Origin: Paenibacillus sp. FSL H3-0469
GTDB taxonomy: Bacteria > Bacillota > Bacilli > Paenibacillales > Paenibacillaceae
Length of the DNA: 64,000 nucleotides
Assembly (NCBI RefSeq): GCF_038051945.1
Contig: NZ_CP150302.1
Location: 1,116,001 to 1,180,000, forward strand
Direction of reading: 5' to 3'
Positions 1-8,958 of the stretch are shown here, one piece after another. The notes under the pieces are model-generated. The model was not told the DNA's origin. It searched no databases and saw only the letters and a list, made by a program, of their open reading frames with translations. Numbering within the stretch: the stretch's first letter is position 1; each line of letters begins with the position of its first letter. The translations under genes were made by a program, and so were the position numbers.

Positions 1-119
1 TTCCCCGGATTCGTAACAGCCATCACAACCAGAACAAGAATAAGGACCAGTAACGACTTACCGCCCGATCTCCTGCGGACTCTGCGTGCAGGACTTGGCG
101 TATCATAACGCGAATTCAT
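1..119 (-). CDS. N-terminus of a short membrane protein, DUF4359-like (partial)
   Basis: Only the first 39 codons are inside the window; the gene runs off the left edge. The visible part is an Arg-rich cytoplasmic tail (ARRVRRRSGGK) followed by one hydrophobic segment ending in MAVTNPG. A basic tail, one membrane span and a TNP motif are typical of small DUF4359 proteins, but this is recollection of the family and not a search. It starts 16 bp after the stop of the small gene at 135-404, so the two may be co-transcribed. Function unknown. Confidence 0.5.
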   Translation of the reverse strand, partial: MNSRYDTPSPARRVRRRSGGKSLLVLILVLVVMAVTNPG

Positions 120-134
120 TCTTTTCCCCCTCAG

Positions 135-404
135 CTACAGAATATACAACATCACTTGCAACAGGACTCCCAGCGGATTCAACATCATCCGGTACACGAA
201 CAGCATCCCACCTGTAATTCCACTGGCCCCGACATCAACACTGCTCCAATCCCACACCGGCAGAGGCGGCGCATCCAGCCCATATTGCTCCACAAGCCTT
301 TCTTGGGTCTCCGCAGGCACAGCCACTCCTTCAGCTCCTGCCACCTGACCCATCAACGTCAGCACCAGCATCAGCGAAAGAATAATCTTATATGTATTCT
401 TCAT
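135..404 (-). CDS. small exported or membrane-anchored protein of unknown function
   Basis: 89 residues. An N-terminal Lys plus hydrophobic stretch ending in VAGAEG looks like a signal peptide. The mature part is acidic and Pro-rich, and the C-terminus (about residues 65-89) is a second hydrophobic stretch ending in LQVMLYIL, so the product may be anchored at the C-terminus. I chose the second of two adjacent ATG codons because the ribosome-binding sequence GGGAG lies 6 nt before it. Family not recognised. Confidence 0.55.
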   Translation of the reverse strand: MKNTYKIILSLMLVLTLMGQVAGAEGVAVPAETQERLVEQYGLDAPPLPVWDWSSVDVGASGITGGMLFVYRMMLNPLGVLLQVMLYIL

Positions 405-596
405 CATCCGCTCCCATGTCTGCCACTAGAATTCTCTTCTGGTTAAGTATATATGATATGGAATAGTATGTAAAAGGATTTGATTTGGAGTTTTAATTCC
501 TTTATATTATGATGTAAGGGCTTTGCTCCGTCTTCATCTTCACTCTCTCCCCCACACTCAAAATCGGGAGAGTTTTTTTATTTAGGAGGTAAATGT

Positions 597-722
597 ATGA
601 ACGGAAATAAAGTTATCCTCATTCTTCTGTCCATATCCATACTCGGTATACTCCTTTATTTCGGATTAGCTTATGGATTACTATGGTATGCCTTCCGGTC
701 CTCGGTTCCTATTGAAGAATAA
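597..722 (+). CDS. 41-residue single-span membrane microprotein
   Basis: A perfect AGGAGGT at 584-590 lies 6 nt before the ATG. The product is one hydrophobic helix (about residues 5-33, IILILLSISILGILLYFGL-like) followed by WYAFRSS and an acidic end. No family recognised. The strong ribosome-binding site and clean membrane helix make it a believable gene despite its size. A similar microprotein follows 23 bp downstream, which suggests a pair. A role in membrane or stress physiology would be a guess. Confidence 0.5.
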   Translation: MNGNKVILILLSISILGILLYFGLAYGLLWYAFRSSVPIEE

Positions 723-745
723 TCTAAGAACATCGGGGGATCATT

Positions 746-856
746 GTGAAGAAATATAACAGATCTGAAAAAGTCATTATTGGAGTGCTTCTTGGCATGA
801 CGGCTGTGCTATTTTTGGGAAGCCTGTTTTTTTGGTATGTCTTCAGCACAATATAA
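746..856 (+). CDS. 36-residue single-span membrane microprotein
   Basis: GTG start with GGGGGA at 735-740. The peptide begins MKKYNRSEK (basic, cytoplasmic) followed by one hydrophobic helix ending FFWYVFSTI. It lies directly after the microprotein at 597-722 in the same orientation, so both are probably on one transcript. Function unknown. The weaker start codon and length leave room for a chance ORF. Confidence 0.42.
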   Translation: MKKYNRSEKVIIGVLLGMTAVLFLGSLFFWYVFSTI

Positions 857-1081
857 AACAACTCCGTCGCGCTCAGGTGGGGACTATTAGCCCCTTATTT
901 ATGGTGGCTTGGTTTATTCATGACAAAAAAATAGAAGGCAGGAAAAGCTTCCTGGCCTTCTGTGTTTGTACATATTTCTATGAAGTAATAATATCATTGA
1001 TATAGTAGATCGTTTTACGAATCAGTGAACCAACCTACTATAACGTTGCTTAGTTCTTGTAATATAAACGGAGGTTATAAT

Positions 1082-1480
1082 GTGGCTAAATTAAAAGACT
1101 ATTATAACAGTAATAAGTATTTGAATATGAAATTTGTTTATTATGATAATAGACCTGATCAAGGCTGTAGATTTATAGTATCGAATACTGAAGATGGAAA
1201 CAGCATGACTAGTGAAGTAGGATGGACTAATTTTACATTAAACAAATTTATTGAGATGCTCAATAACTTCCCGATGGATTCTTATGATGGATATTTCTCA
1301 CATTATGATGAATCGTTTGAATGGAAATGGATACAACAACCTGATAAAGAAGTATTTTTGCTCACGGTTTTTTCCTCAGCCAAAGAATTTTCTTATTACA
1401 GCAGCATTAAAGACATTAAAAAATTTGGTGAAGCAGTTCTTAAGGATATTAACCTTGCTCAAAAATTCGATTCAATCTAA
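1082..1480 (+). CDS. AT-rich orphan protein of unknown function
   Basis: 132 residues, Lys/Asn/Tyr/Asp-rich, soluble, with no signal peptide or membrane span. I chose GTG at 1082 because GGAGG at 1070-1074 is 7 nt upstream; a GTG at 1025 would need an extension with no ribosome-binding site. The base composition is visibly AT-richer than the neighbouring housekeeping genes, which suggests recent acquisition. The size and Trp/Tyr-rich, acidic character recall immunity-type proteins of toxin loci, but no toxin gene is adjacent, so this is only inference. The same frame continues for 36 more codons after the stop. Confidence 0.5.
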   Translation: MAKLKDYYNSNKYLNMKFVYYDNRPDQGCRFIVSNTEDGNSMTSEVGWTNFTLNKFIEMLNNFPMDSYDGYFSHYDESFEWKWIQQPDKEVFLLTVFSSAKEFSYYSSIKDIKKFGEAVLKDINLAQKFDSI

Positions 1481-1819
1481 AGGTTCATTGCTGCGCTTGG
1501 TGATTCTGTCGGAACGATGGACTTCGGCCTTGACCTATACTTCTCTCATTTCACCTCAGACTTTCAAACAGTGGCCCTTTATCCAGTGAAGTAATGCCAT
1601 TTCCCACAGCCTGGGCAAGCCCACTGACCTGAACCGTCCGCATAATAACCTCATGATTGGCAGATCCAATCCGGTACACTCCTAAGCTTCAATTCCAGTC
1701 GCTTAGAGAAATATGAAGCCCACATGAAATCAATCCTCGAATAAACACCCACCAGTATTTGTGGGCATTTTGTGGGCACTATTAATTTTGGCCCCTACTG
1801 TTCCCGCCAACCAAACACA
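1481..1819. other. stretch without a confident gene, possible decayed coding DNA
   Basis: No ORF with a start and ribosome-binding site was found. Two pieces read like protein remnants: the + strand frame after the stop at 1480 (about 36 codons, contains GTMDFGLDLYF), and a short + strand run ending SRLEKYEAHMKSILE then stop at about 1743, which could be the tail of a lost gene. Direct repeats of TGTGGGCA occur at 1759-1778. Confidence 0.3.
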
Positions 1820-1852
1820 AAAAAGCCCCCAGCGCGTATAGCGCCGGGGGCT
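1820..1852 (-). terminator. intrinsic terminator of the glnRA operon
   Basis: A 12-bp stem (AGCCCCCAGCGC at 1824-1835 with GCGCCGGGGGCT at 1841-1852, one G-T pair), read on the minus strand, is followed by a T-run, just downstream of the glnA stop. Confidence 0.85.
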
Positions 1853-1860
1853 GCTGTATC

Positions 1861-3189
1861 CTAGTAAAGCGTCATGTACTGATCTCTTTCCCACTCGTGG
1901 ACCTGGGTGCGGTAGATATCCCATTCGATTTCCTTCAGCTCGTAGAAGTGGGCCAGGGCGTGTTCGCCGAGGGCTTCTGTGATCACGTGGCTGCGGATCA
2001 TTTCGTTCAGGGCTTCCTTCAGATCGGCTGGCAGACTTGGAATGCCTTCTTCGATCCGCTCTTCTTCGGACATCACATAGATGTTACGGTCGATAGGAGC
2101 TGGAAGATCGAGCTGACGCTTGATTCCATCCAGACCTGCCTTCAGCATAACAGCCAGTGCAAGGTAAGGGTTAGCTGCTGGGTCCGGGTTACGAACCTCA
2201 ACGCGTGTGCTAAGTCCTCTCGAAGCCGGAATACGGATCATCGGGCTGCGGTTACTTGCTGACCAAGCTACATAACAAGGTGCTTCATAACCAGGCACCA
2301 GACGTTTGTAAGAGTTGACAGTCGGGTTAGTGATCGCTGCAAAAGCACGTGCGTGCTTCAGAATCCCTGCCATGTAATAACGGGCAGTCTTGCTAAGGCC
2401 CAGCTTATCGCTCTCATCGTAGAACATATTCTCTTTGCCTTTGAACAGGGATTGGTGAGCGTGCATACCAGATCCGTTCATACCAAACAGCGGTTTAGGC
2501 ATAAAGGTTGCATGCAGGCCGTGATGGCGGGCTACCGTCTTCACGACAAGCTTGAAGGTCTGAATCTGATCCGCTGCCTTGATAGCATCGGCATATTTGA
2601 AGTCAATTTCATGCTGGCCGGAAGCCACCTCATGGTGGGAGGCTTCAATTTCAAAGCCCATTTCTTCCAGTGTCAATACGATTTCACGGCGGCAGTTCTC
2701 CCCAAGATCCATCGGCGCAAGATCGAAATAACCACCCTGGTCATTCAGCTCTGTAGTCGGATTGCCCTTCTCATCTGTTCTGAACAGGAAGAATTCCGGC
2801 TCTGGTCCAACATTCATAGCGGTGAAGCCCATTTCTTCCGCTTCCTGCAGACAACGCTTAAGGATACCGCGCGGGTCTCCGGCAAACGGCGTGCCATCCG
2901 GCATGTACACATCACAAATCAGACGTGCCACACGGCTGTCAGTCACCCAAGGGAAGATAACCCAAGTGCTCAGGTCCGGATACAGATACATGTCGGATTC
3001 TTCAATCCGCACATAACCTTCGATGGAAGAGCCATCGAACATCATTTTATTGTCGAGTGCTTTTTCAAGCTGGCTTACAGGAATCTCTACATTCTTGATT
3101 GTTCCCAGCAAATCGGTGAATTGCAGGCGAATAAACCGGACGTTCTCGTCCTTGGAAATGCGCAGAATATCCTCTTTAGTAAAGCTCAC
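1861..3189 (-). CDS. glnA: type I glutamine synthetase
   Basis: 442 residues, the length of the short GSI-alpha enzymes of Bacilli. It makes glutamine from glutamate, ammonia and ATP in the cytosol. Hallmarks in order: MFDGSSIEG near residue 50, EPEFFLF near 135, [10 protein letters not shown] near 237, [17 protein letters not shown] near 285, NRSPMIRIP near 312 and [12 protein letters not shown] near 340. The start is GTG with AGGGAGAGGG upstream. It lies 29 bp after glnR, as in the Bacillus glnRA operon, where GSI-alpha activity is controlled by feedback inhibition and by interaction with GlnR; the same is expected here. Confidence 0.97.
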   Translation of the reverse strand: MSFTKEDILRISKDENVRFIRLQFTDLLGTIKNVEIPVSQLEKALDNKMMFDGSSIEGYVRIEESDMYLYPDLSTWVIFPWVTDSRVARLICDVYMPDGTPFAGDPRGILKRCLQEAEEMGFTAMNVGPEPEFFLFRTDEKGNPTTELNDQGGYFDLAPMDLGENCRREIVLTLEEMGFEIEASHHEVASGQHEIDFKYADAIKAADQIQTFKLVVKTVARHHGLHATFMPKPLFGMNGSGMHAHQSLFKGKENMFYDESDKLGLSKTARYYMAGILKHARAFAAITNPTVNSYKRLVPGYEAPCYVAWSASNRSPMIRIPASRGLSTRVEVRNPDPAANPYLALAVMLKAGLDGIKRQLDLPAPIDRNIYVMSEEERIEEGIPSLPADLKEALNEMIRSHVITEALGEHALAHFYELKEIEWDIYRTQVHEWERDQYMTLY

Positions 3190-3218
3190 GTTACCCTCTC
3201 CCTTTCAACAGCTCTATA

Positions 3219-3629
3219 TTATTTATTAAAAAACCGGGATAGCTCACCTTGGATTAGAGACACTTGTCCCGGTCTTTTACCGGAAACCAGCTCCTGCTTC
3301 AGCAGACGGTGAAGCTGCGAATCAGACAACTCTCTACGTCTCACCTCTGTATCAGGGGTAATAACCGTAGCTTCTTCAGATTCCTTCGAGACAGGATTCA
3401 TCACCTGCTTGATGCCGGCAATGTTAACACCCTTCTCAATCAACGCCTTGATCTCAAGCAGACGTTCCACATCATTAAAAGAGAACAAACGCTGGTTGCC
3501 GGAGGTACGTGCAGGTACGATCAGGCTGTGCTGCTCATAATAACGAATCTGTCTGGCGGATAGATCAGTTAACTTCATTACGATTCCAATAGGAAATAAT
3601 GCCATATTTCTGCGGATTTCATCACCCAT
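3219..3629 (-). CDS. glnR: MerR-family nitrogen regulator GlnR
   Basis: 136 residues. An N-terminal winged-helix MerR domain (LTDLSARQIRYYEQHSLI, residues about 20-37, then RTSGNQRLFSFNDVERL) is followed by a dimer helix and a short C-terminal tail like that of GlnR, which responds to feedback-inhibited glutamine synthetase. It represses its own operon when nitrogen is plentiful. Adjacent to glnA and preceded by a consensus operator (3701-3717), so autoregulation is well supported. Confidence 0.95.
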   Translation of the reverse strand: MGDEIRRNMALFPIGIVMKLTDLSARQIRYYEQHSLIVPARTSGNQRLFSFNDVERLLEIKALIEKGVNIAGIKQVMNPVSKESEEATVITPDTEVRRRELSDSQLHRLLKQELVSGKRPGQVSLIQGELSRFFNK

Positions 3630-3666
3630 GACTCATCCAACCTTCCAATGATCTTTTTCTCATCTC

Positions 3667-3695
3667 ATTGTACATTTCCTTATATGGCGTGTCAA
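3667..3695 (-). promoter_or_regulatory. sigma-A promoter of glnRA
   Basis: On the minus strand TTGACA (3690-3695), a 17-nt spacer and TACAAT (3667-3672): near-perfect -35 and -10 boxes about 40 bp upstream of the glnR start. Confidence 0.85.
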
Positions 3696-3700
3696 TGGTA

Positions 3701-3717
3701 TGTGAGTTTTTCTCACA
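3701..3717 (-). promoter_or_regulatory. GlnR/TnrA-type operator
   Basis: TGTGAGTTTTTCTCACA fits the consensus TGTNA-N7-TNACA exactly. It lies 5 bp upstream of the -35 box of the glnRA promoter. A further imperfect TGTGAG half-site lies near 3733-3738. Confidence 0.85.
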
Positions 3718-3889
3718 AGATTTCTTTCACCCATTGTGAGATTAAGAGATCAAAGTGTCAGATGCATGGAATTTGGTTTCCCGAAGTATACCACATCGAG
3801 CAATCCTCACGCAAAATCACAGGCTACTGTGAAGGCTGCGGCAAGCCAGTATTCGGCTGTACAACCCTGGTATCCCGCTTCATGTCATG

Positions 3890-4462
3890 TTATGCTTCAA
3901 TGATCCATTCCCCTTCACCCGTTGGCGTCTCAAATCCGTTCAGGAAACGGGTCAGAATCTCCCCGGTAATGGTGAATGCCGCATTGGCGTCAAACCGTGC
4001 GCTGCGGATGCGGAGCCTCCGGCGCAGCTCTACCGGCTCTACCTTTAGATGAACCAAGACCCACTGTCCGCCGTACTGCTCGATCAACTGTTTGTATTCG
4101 TCACGTCTTCGCTGCTGCCAGAAGCTGAAATCTATCACGACATGACGCTTCCCTGCAAGCAGCTCTATTAGCTCCTTGCGCAGCTTCTGTTCCGACTGCT
4201 CTTTGAAGGATTCATAAGCCTCTTCAGGGTAATCAATGCCATAACGGCCATGGGTGCTCCAGATATCCTCATCGATGGACAGCCGGACGAATCCCTCCTG
4301 CTCCAGCTTGAGCGCAAAGGTTGTCTTGCCCGATCCCGCTACTCCACACATCATTACAGCAACCGGAGCTGCATTCTCCTGCTTTCTCTGCAGCAAGCTT
4401 TCAATAGCTGTTGCTTCCTCCAACGTACGACCCCCACTCCAAGTTTGATACATAAACATCAC
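3890..4462 (-). CDS. small P-loop ATPase/kinase, zeta-toxin/AAA_33-like
   Basis: 190 residues. Walker A GVAGSGKTT near residue 40, LSIDEDIWSTHGRYG (acceptor-site-like segment) near 62, a Walker-B-like VVIDFSFW near 107, and a later Arg-rich RRRLRIRSARFD segment that may form the lid. This layout is that of small phosphotransferases acting on metabolites, nucleotides or RNA; the substrate cannot be told. It begins 21 bp after the ynbB stop on the same strand, so it joins the ynbB transcript. The start is a weak GTG with no clear ribosome-binding site; ATG at 4453 is an alternative. In Bacillus no gene lies between ynbB and glnR, so this is an insertion. Confidence 0.75.
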   Translation of the reverse strand: MMFMYQTWSGGRTLEEATAIESLLQRKQENAAPVAVMMCGVAGSGKTTFALKLEQEGFVRLSIDEDIWSTHGRYGIDYPEEAYESFKEQSEQKLRKELIELLAGKRHVVIDFSFWQQRRRDEYKQLIEQYGGQWVLVHLKVEPVELRRRLRIRSARFDANAAFTITGEILTRFLNGFETPTGEGEWIIEA

Positions 4463-4483
4463 GGTTTCTATGTCGCACTTATC

Positions 4484-5737
4484 CTACAACAGCTTGCGCT
4501 CCCTCATACTCTGCAAGGCCATTAAGACCCCGTATTTGACATGAGAATAGGTTAATCCGCCTTGCATATATCCGATATACGGTGCGCGGATGGGCGCATC
4601 TGCCGACAGCTCCAGGCTGCCGCCCTGGATGAACGTCCCGGCCGCCATGATGACCGGATGCTCATACCCCGGCATGTCCCAAGGCTCAGGCACGACATGG
4701 CTGTCTACCGCCGCTGCGCGCTGGATGCCCTGTACGAACGCAATCAGGTGCTCGGGTCCGTCAAAAGCCACCGCCTGGATCAGATCCGTACGCGGCTCAT
4801 GCCAGGCAGGCTTGGTAGTGAAGCCGCAGCGCTGGAACACCGCCGCAGCGAAAATACTGCCCTTCACCGCTTGTCCCACCGTATGCGGGGCCATGAACAG
4901 ACCTTGATATAGGCCGCGAGTCGTGCCCAGCATCGCCCCTACCTCGCCGCCGATTCCAGGGGCAGTCAGGCGGTAGGCCGCCAGCTCCACCAGATCTGCG
5001 CGGCCGCAGATATAACCGCCGGTCTCAGCGATTCCGCCGCCGGGATTCTTGATCAGCGAACCTGCGACGAGATCAGCGCCAACCTGCGGCGGCTCCAGCT
5101 TCTCGGTGAACTCTCCGTAGCAGTTATCCACGAATACGATGACATCCGGCTTAATGGCTTTTACCCGCGCTGCCATCTCGCCAATCTCAGCGACCGTGAA
5201 GGATGAACGCCAGTCATAGCCGCGTGAACGCTGGATTCCGATGACCTTGGTCTTGTCATTTATCGCTAAGGCGACCTCATCCCAGTCAACCTTACCCTCT
5301 TCTGTCAGCGCAGTCTCACGGTACCCGATGCCGAAATCCGCCAGAGAGCCGGTCCCGTCTCCAGGCTTGCCGACTACCTTATGCAGCGTATCATAGGGGC
5401 GTCCTGTAATATATACTAGCTCATCCCCAGGCCTTAACACGCCGAACAGAGCTGTAGAGATCGTATGCGTTCCTGAAGCGAAATGCGGCCGGACCAGCGC
5501 AGCTTCCGCACCGAATACTTCGGCATAGACCAGATCCAGCACCTCGCGCCCCCGGTCATTGTAAGCATACCCGGTAGAGCCTGCGAAGTGAAAATCACTC
5601 ACATGCTGGCGCTGAAAGGCTTCGATCACCTTCCACTGATTATGATCCACAATCCGGTCCAGCGCCTTGACCGCGCCTTCGATTTCCTGCTCTGCAGCTT
5701 CCGCTGCCTGTAATAAATCCTCTGCAAATCCTGCCAT
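4484..5737 (-). CDS. ynbB: PLP-dependent lyase-like protein YnbB (methionine gamma-lyase family)
   Basis: 417 residues from ATG at 5737; longer versions starting at 5809 use an unlikely TTG. A fold-type I PLP enzyme: SGTHTISTALFGVLRPGDELVY near residues 85-106, VFVDNCYGEF (PLP-aspartate region) near 205, and SLIKNPGGGIAETGGYI with the candidate Schiff-base Lys near 235. Similar proteins are annotated as aluminium-resistance or methionine gamma-lyase related, but the true reaction is not established. It sits between hflX and glnR as in Bacillus. AGGAG lies 13 nt before the start, a rather long spacing. Confidence 0.85.
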   Translation of the reverse strand: MAGFAEDLLQAAEAAEQEIEGAVKALDRIVDHNQWKVIEAFQRQHVSDFHFAGSTGYAYNDRGREVLDLVYAEVFGAEAALVRPHFASGTHTISTALFGVLRPGDELVYITGRPYDTLHKVVGKPGDGTGSLADFGIGYRETALTEEGKVDWDEVALAINDKTKVIGIQRSRGYDWRSSFTVAEIGEMAARVKAIKPDVIVFVDNCYGEFTEKLEPPQVGADLVAGSLIKNPGGGIAETGGYICGRADLVELAAYRLTAPGIGGEVGAMLGTTRGLYQGLFMAPHTVGQAVKGSIFAAAVFQRCGFTTKPAWHEPRTDLIQAVAFDGPEHLIAFVQGIQRAAAVDSHVVPEPWDMPGYEHPVIMAAGTFIQGGSLELSADAPIRAPYIGYMQGGLTYSHVKYGVLMALQSMRERKLL

Positions 5738-5911
5738 GTCCCCTTCATCTCTCCTAACATTCTGTATAATGATATCCCGCTTCTGCATCAGGGAAAACCC
5801 GCACAGCAAAGCCTGCCTGGATCAGTATCCAAAGCAGACTGTTGCAGTGCGGGGATATAGATACTTCATCTCTAACCAGCCAAATCAGCTTCAAATGGGT
5901 CAGATAAGCAA

Positions 5912-7201
5912 TTATTGCGGCTCCACAAATTCAGCCAGCTTATAGCTCCATTTATCGTAATCCTCTTTGTTCAGCCGCACGTTATAGAGTACGTCGCTTC
6001 CGTCATAATCCTGTTCAAGCACCTCGCCCACCCGGTAGAGCAGTGAGGACAGATCGCCCCGGTCTCCGGGAATGCGGAAGATAAGAGTATCCCCGGCAAG
6101 CTGGTCGCTGATGATCTCCGTAATCCGTGAGAGGTCGTCCTCATTAAAAGCACTGATTTTCAGGAAGCCCTCTCCGGTCGGGAGCATCTCCAGCTGCTGC
6201 GGCTGACACAGATCGATTTTGTTGAACAATACAACCTGCGGCTTGCCTGCCGCGCCCAGATCCTGCAGAATAGTCTGAACGACCTCCATCTGCTCCTCAC
6301 GCATCGGAGAAGAGGCATCCACTACATGCAGTACCAGATTGGCTTCATTCACTTCCTCCAGGGTAGCGCGGAAGGAGGCTACGAGATCATGCGGCAGATT
6401 CTGAATGAAGCCGACGGTGTCTGTAAGCACGACCTCCTTGCCGCCCGGAAGCTGAAGCACACGTGAGGTAGGGTCAAGGGTAGCGAATAATTGGTTCTCG
6501 ATGTACACATCGGCATCTGTCAGCTGCTTCAGCAGTGTGGATTTGCCCGCGTTGGTATAGCCTACCAAGGCCACCTGAACCGCACCGCTCTTCCGGCGGT
6601 GTTCACGGTGCAGCTCACGCGTCTTGACCACCTCGTCCAGCTGGCGCTTCAGCTCGGTAATGCGGTCACGGATATGCCGGCGGTCCGTCTCCAGCTTGCT
6701 CTCTCCGGGACCTCTCGTACCGATTCCGCCACCCTGACGCGACAGATTCTTGCCTTGCCCGGACAGACGCGGCAGCAGATAAGACAGCTGAGCAAGTTCT
6801 ACCTGGATAATCCCTTCACGGGTCTTCGCCCGTCCGGCAAAGATATCGAGAATCAGCTGCGTACGGTCAATGATTTTGAGATCCAGCGCCTCTTCCAGAT
6901 TGCGCACCTGCGCCCCGGACAGCTCCTGATCGAAGATGGCGGTATTCGCGCCAAGCCCGTCAGCGGCCATCCGGAGCTCTTCCACCTTGCCTTTACCGAT
7001 AAACCACCTGGAATCGGGGGTCTCCTTGTTCTGCCGCAAGACATCCAGCACCTCTACCCCGGCGGTCTCTGCTAATTGTACCAGCTCCTGAAGCGATAGC
7101 TCCGGGTCGATCCCGGTGCGTTTGATCTTGTCAGTCACCAGACTGACGAGAATCGCCCGGTCCTGCACTTCTGTCTCTGTGTCATGTGTTGTAGTTGCCA
7201 T
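5912..7201 (-). CDS. hflX: ribosome-associated GTPase HflX
   Basis: 429 residues. An N-terminal HflX domain, a glycine-rich linker (RLSGQGKNLSRQGGGIGTRGPGES region, about 145-168), then the G domain: G1 GYTNAGKST near 213, G3 DTVGF near 260, G4 NKID near 325. HflX binds the 50S subunit and splits or rescues stalled 70S ribosomes under stress. AGGAG precedes the ATG. It follows spoVK by 32 bp and precedes ynbB, as in B. subtilis. Confidence 0.96.
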   Translation of the reverse strand: MATTTHDTETEVQDRAILVSLVTDKIKRTGIDPELSLQELVQLAETAGVEVLDVLRQNKETPDSRWFIGKGKVEELRMAADGLGANTAIFDQELSGAQVRNLEEALDLKIIDRTQLILDIFAGRAKTREGIIQVELAQLSYLLPRLSGQGKNLSRQGGGIGTRGPGESKLETDRRHIRDRITELKRQLDEVVKTRELHREHRRKSGAVQVALVGYTNAGKSTLLKQLTDADVYIENQLFATLDPTSRVLQLPGGKEVVLTDTVGFIQNLPHDLVASFRATLEEVNEANLVLHVVDASSPMREEQMEVVQTILQDLGAAGKPQVVLFNKIDLCQPQQLEMLPTGEGFLKISAFNEDDLSRITEIISDQLAGDTLIFRIPGDRGDLSSLLYRVGEVLEQDYDGSDVLYNVRLNKEDYDKWSYKLAEFVEPQ

Positions 7202-7233
7202 TCATTCCATGCTCCTCATCTATTCTTCCTGGA

Positions 7234-8208
7234 CTATCCTTTGAAATCCTCGGTCCGCAGCGTCATTAGCTCCTGCTTACCCGGACTTGTACTCTCATAC
7301 TGGTTCAAGAGCCGCACAGCCTGAGCGCGTACCGCCTTCTCAATACTGTTGCGCACATACCTTGCATTGCTGAAAGCATGCAGACTCTCTGTCTTCTCCA
7401 TAAGCAAATGCTGCTTGAGTCTGAGTATGGCCTGCGGCATCAGAATATAATCACGGTCCTTGGCCATCAGCTCGGCAATCTGCAGCAGCTGGTCGATGGT
7501 ATAATCGGGAAATTCAACCTGGATCGGAAACCGCGAGGGCAGACCCGGATTGCTCATCAGAAAATAATCAATCTCGCCGGAATACCCGGCCAGAATCAGA
7601 ACAAACTGGCTGCGGTGGTCCTCCATCGATTTGACTAATGTGTCGATGGCCTCTTTACCGAAATCCTTATCTCCGCCACGGGCCAGACTGTAAGCTTCAT
7701 CGATGAAGAGAATGCCACCGAGCGCTTTTTTAACGAGATCCCGCGTCTTCTGGGCAGTATGTCCGATATATTCGCCTACCAGATCTGCGCGCTCTACTTC
7801 AATCAGATGCCCTTTGCTGAGCACACCCATCCGCTGGAACAGCTTCGCCACAATTCGTGCAACTGTGGTTTTGCCTGTCCCCGGATTGCCCTTGAATACC
7901 ATATGGTAGGCCTGGCCTCCGGTGGCAAGTCCGGCTTCACTGCGCATCTGGGCCACCTGCAGCAGGGCATAGATCTCAAAGACCAGTTCTTTGATGTTAT
8001 CCAGACCTACAAGTGCATCCAGCTCCCGGCTCAGCTCCTGGAACAGTCCGCTATGGCTGCCGGGCTTAGGAGTTGCCGTACCGCCCGCGTGATCAGCCGG
8101 CAAGCCGGACACCGGGGCCGGAGCCTGATTATTCAGCACAATGTTAATCTGCCTGGACGGTCTGCGTTCTTCCCGTCCGCTGCTTGCCGCCGCTACATGT
8201 CCGTTCAC
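7234..8208 (-). CDS. spoVK: stage V sporulation protein K, AAA ATPase
   Basis: 324 residues, CbbX/SpoVK-type AAA+ ATPase. The first 70 residues are a low-complexity Pro/Ala/Gly leader. Walker A GNPGTGKTT near 112, Walker B ILFIDEAYSLARGGDKD near 175, and a sensor region VLILAGY near 210 are present. Known in Bacillus to be needed for spore maturation. GTG start with GAGGTG 9 nt upstream. The long gap to the upstream ydcF-like gene (90 bp) suggests its own promoter. Confidence 0.93.
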   Translation of the reverse strand: MNGHVAAASSGREERRPSRQINIVLNNQAPAPVSGLPADHAGGTATPKPGSHSGLFQELSRELDALVGLDNIKELVFEIYALLQVAQMRSEAGLATGGQAYHMVFKGNPGTGKTTVARIVAKLFQRMGVLSKGHLIEVERADLVGEYIGHTAQKTRDLVKKALGGILFIDEAYSLARGGDKDFGKEAIDTLVKSMEDHRSQFVLILAGYSGEIDYFLMSNPGLPSRFPIQVEFPDYTIDQLLQIAELMAKDRDYILMPQAILRLKQHLLMEKTESLHAFSNARYVRNSIEKAVRAQAVRLLNQYESTSPGKQELMTLRTEDFKG

Positions 8209-8298
8209 CTAGTTCACCTCATTATACAGGTCTGACTTGCTCTAACCAGTCTATTCCAGTATAAAAGGCGTTATTAGCAGTTTTGAAAATTAGCAGAT

Positions 8299-8955
8299 TT
8301 ACAGCGACAGCTCCTGCAATTTCCATTTGGTGTAGGCCAGAATCTCGCGGGGCTTGTACTTAAGCATTGACATCACTTTAGACTCCGTGACGCCAAGCTC
8401 CGGGTTCTTATACCCCAGCTTACGCGCAATCTCCAAGGCGCGGCGGCCATGGAAATCATGGGTAATTACGACGGCTGAAGACAATCCTTCCTGCTGCATA
8501 ATTGTCTTGCTGAACAGCAGGTTCTCGTAAGTGCTGGTAGACTGGTCCTCCAGATAGATCACCTTATCCGGGACTTCATGGGCAACCAGATACCTCTTCA
8601 TACCTTCGGCTTCCGTGTATTTGTAGTCCGGCTGATCCAGCCCTCCAGAGACAACAAAATGGCTGAATGCACCAGACTTATACAGCTCAAGCGCATAATC
8701 CAGCCGTTCCTTCAGCCCCGGACTCGGTTCATCCCCCCACATCGACATCCCCAGAATGACTCCCGCGTCCGCCTTCACCATGGGCGAGGTAGTTGCTGCA
8801 CTGTTAATTCTGTTAAAGACTACTCCGCACCAGATGAATCCGGCCACAATCAGTACCAGCAGCGATACCGTCAGTACCCTCTTCGTACGATGGTGGCGCC
8901 TCCGCGACACTTTGCGGATCGGGGATGAACCCCGTTGATAGACATACCAATCCAT
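8299..8955 (-). CDS. YdcF/SanA-type DUF218 membrane protein
   Basis: 218 residues. A basic N-terminus (RKVSRRRHHRTKR) and one membrane span (about 28-48) are followed by an extracytoplasmic DUF218 domain: VILGMSMW near 67, VVSGGLDQPDYKYTEAEGM near 105, STSTYENLLFSK near 140, VVITHDFHGRRA near 163. Family members are linked to envelope and peptidoglycan precursor metabolism; the activity is unproven. It begins 3 nt after the DUF402 gene, with AGGAGG inside that gene, so the two are translationally close. Confidence 0.88.
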   Translation of the reverse strand: MDWYVYQRGSSPIRKVSRRRHHRTKRVLTVSLLVLIVAGFIWCGVVFNRINSAATTSPMVKADAGVILGMSMWGDEPSPGLKERLDYALELYKSGAFSHFVVSGGLDQPDYKYTEAEGMKRYLVAHEVPDKVIYLEDQSTSTYENLLFSKTIMQQEGLSSAVVITHDFHGRRALEIARKLGYKNPELGVTESKVMSMLKYKPREILAYTKWKLQELSL

Positions 8956-8958
8956 GAT

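Noticed and set aside
3648-4052. 134-residue + strand ORF with YCEGCGKPVFGC
   Set aside because: It overlaps the glnR promoter and the kinase gene and has no ribosome-binding site; a Cys pair alone is weak. It may be a remnant, but I do not list it as a gene.
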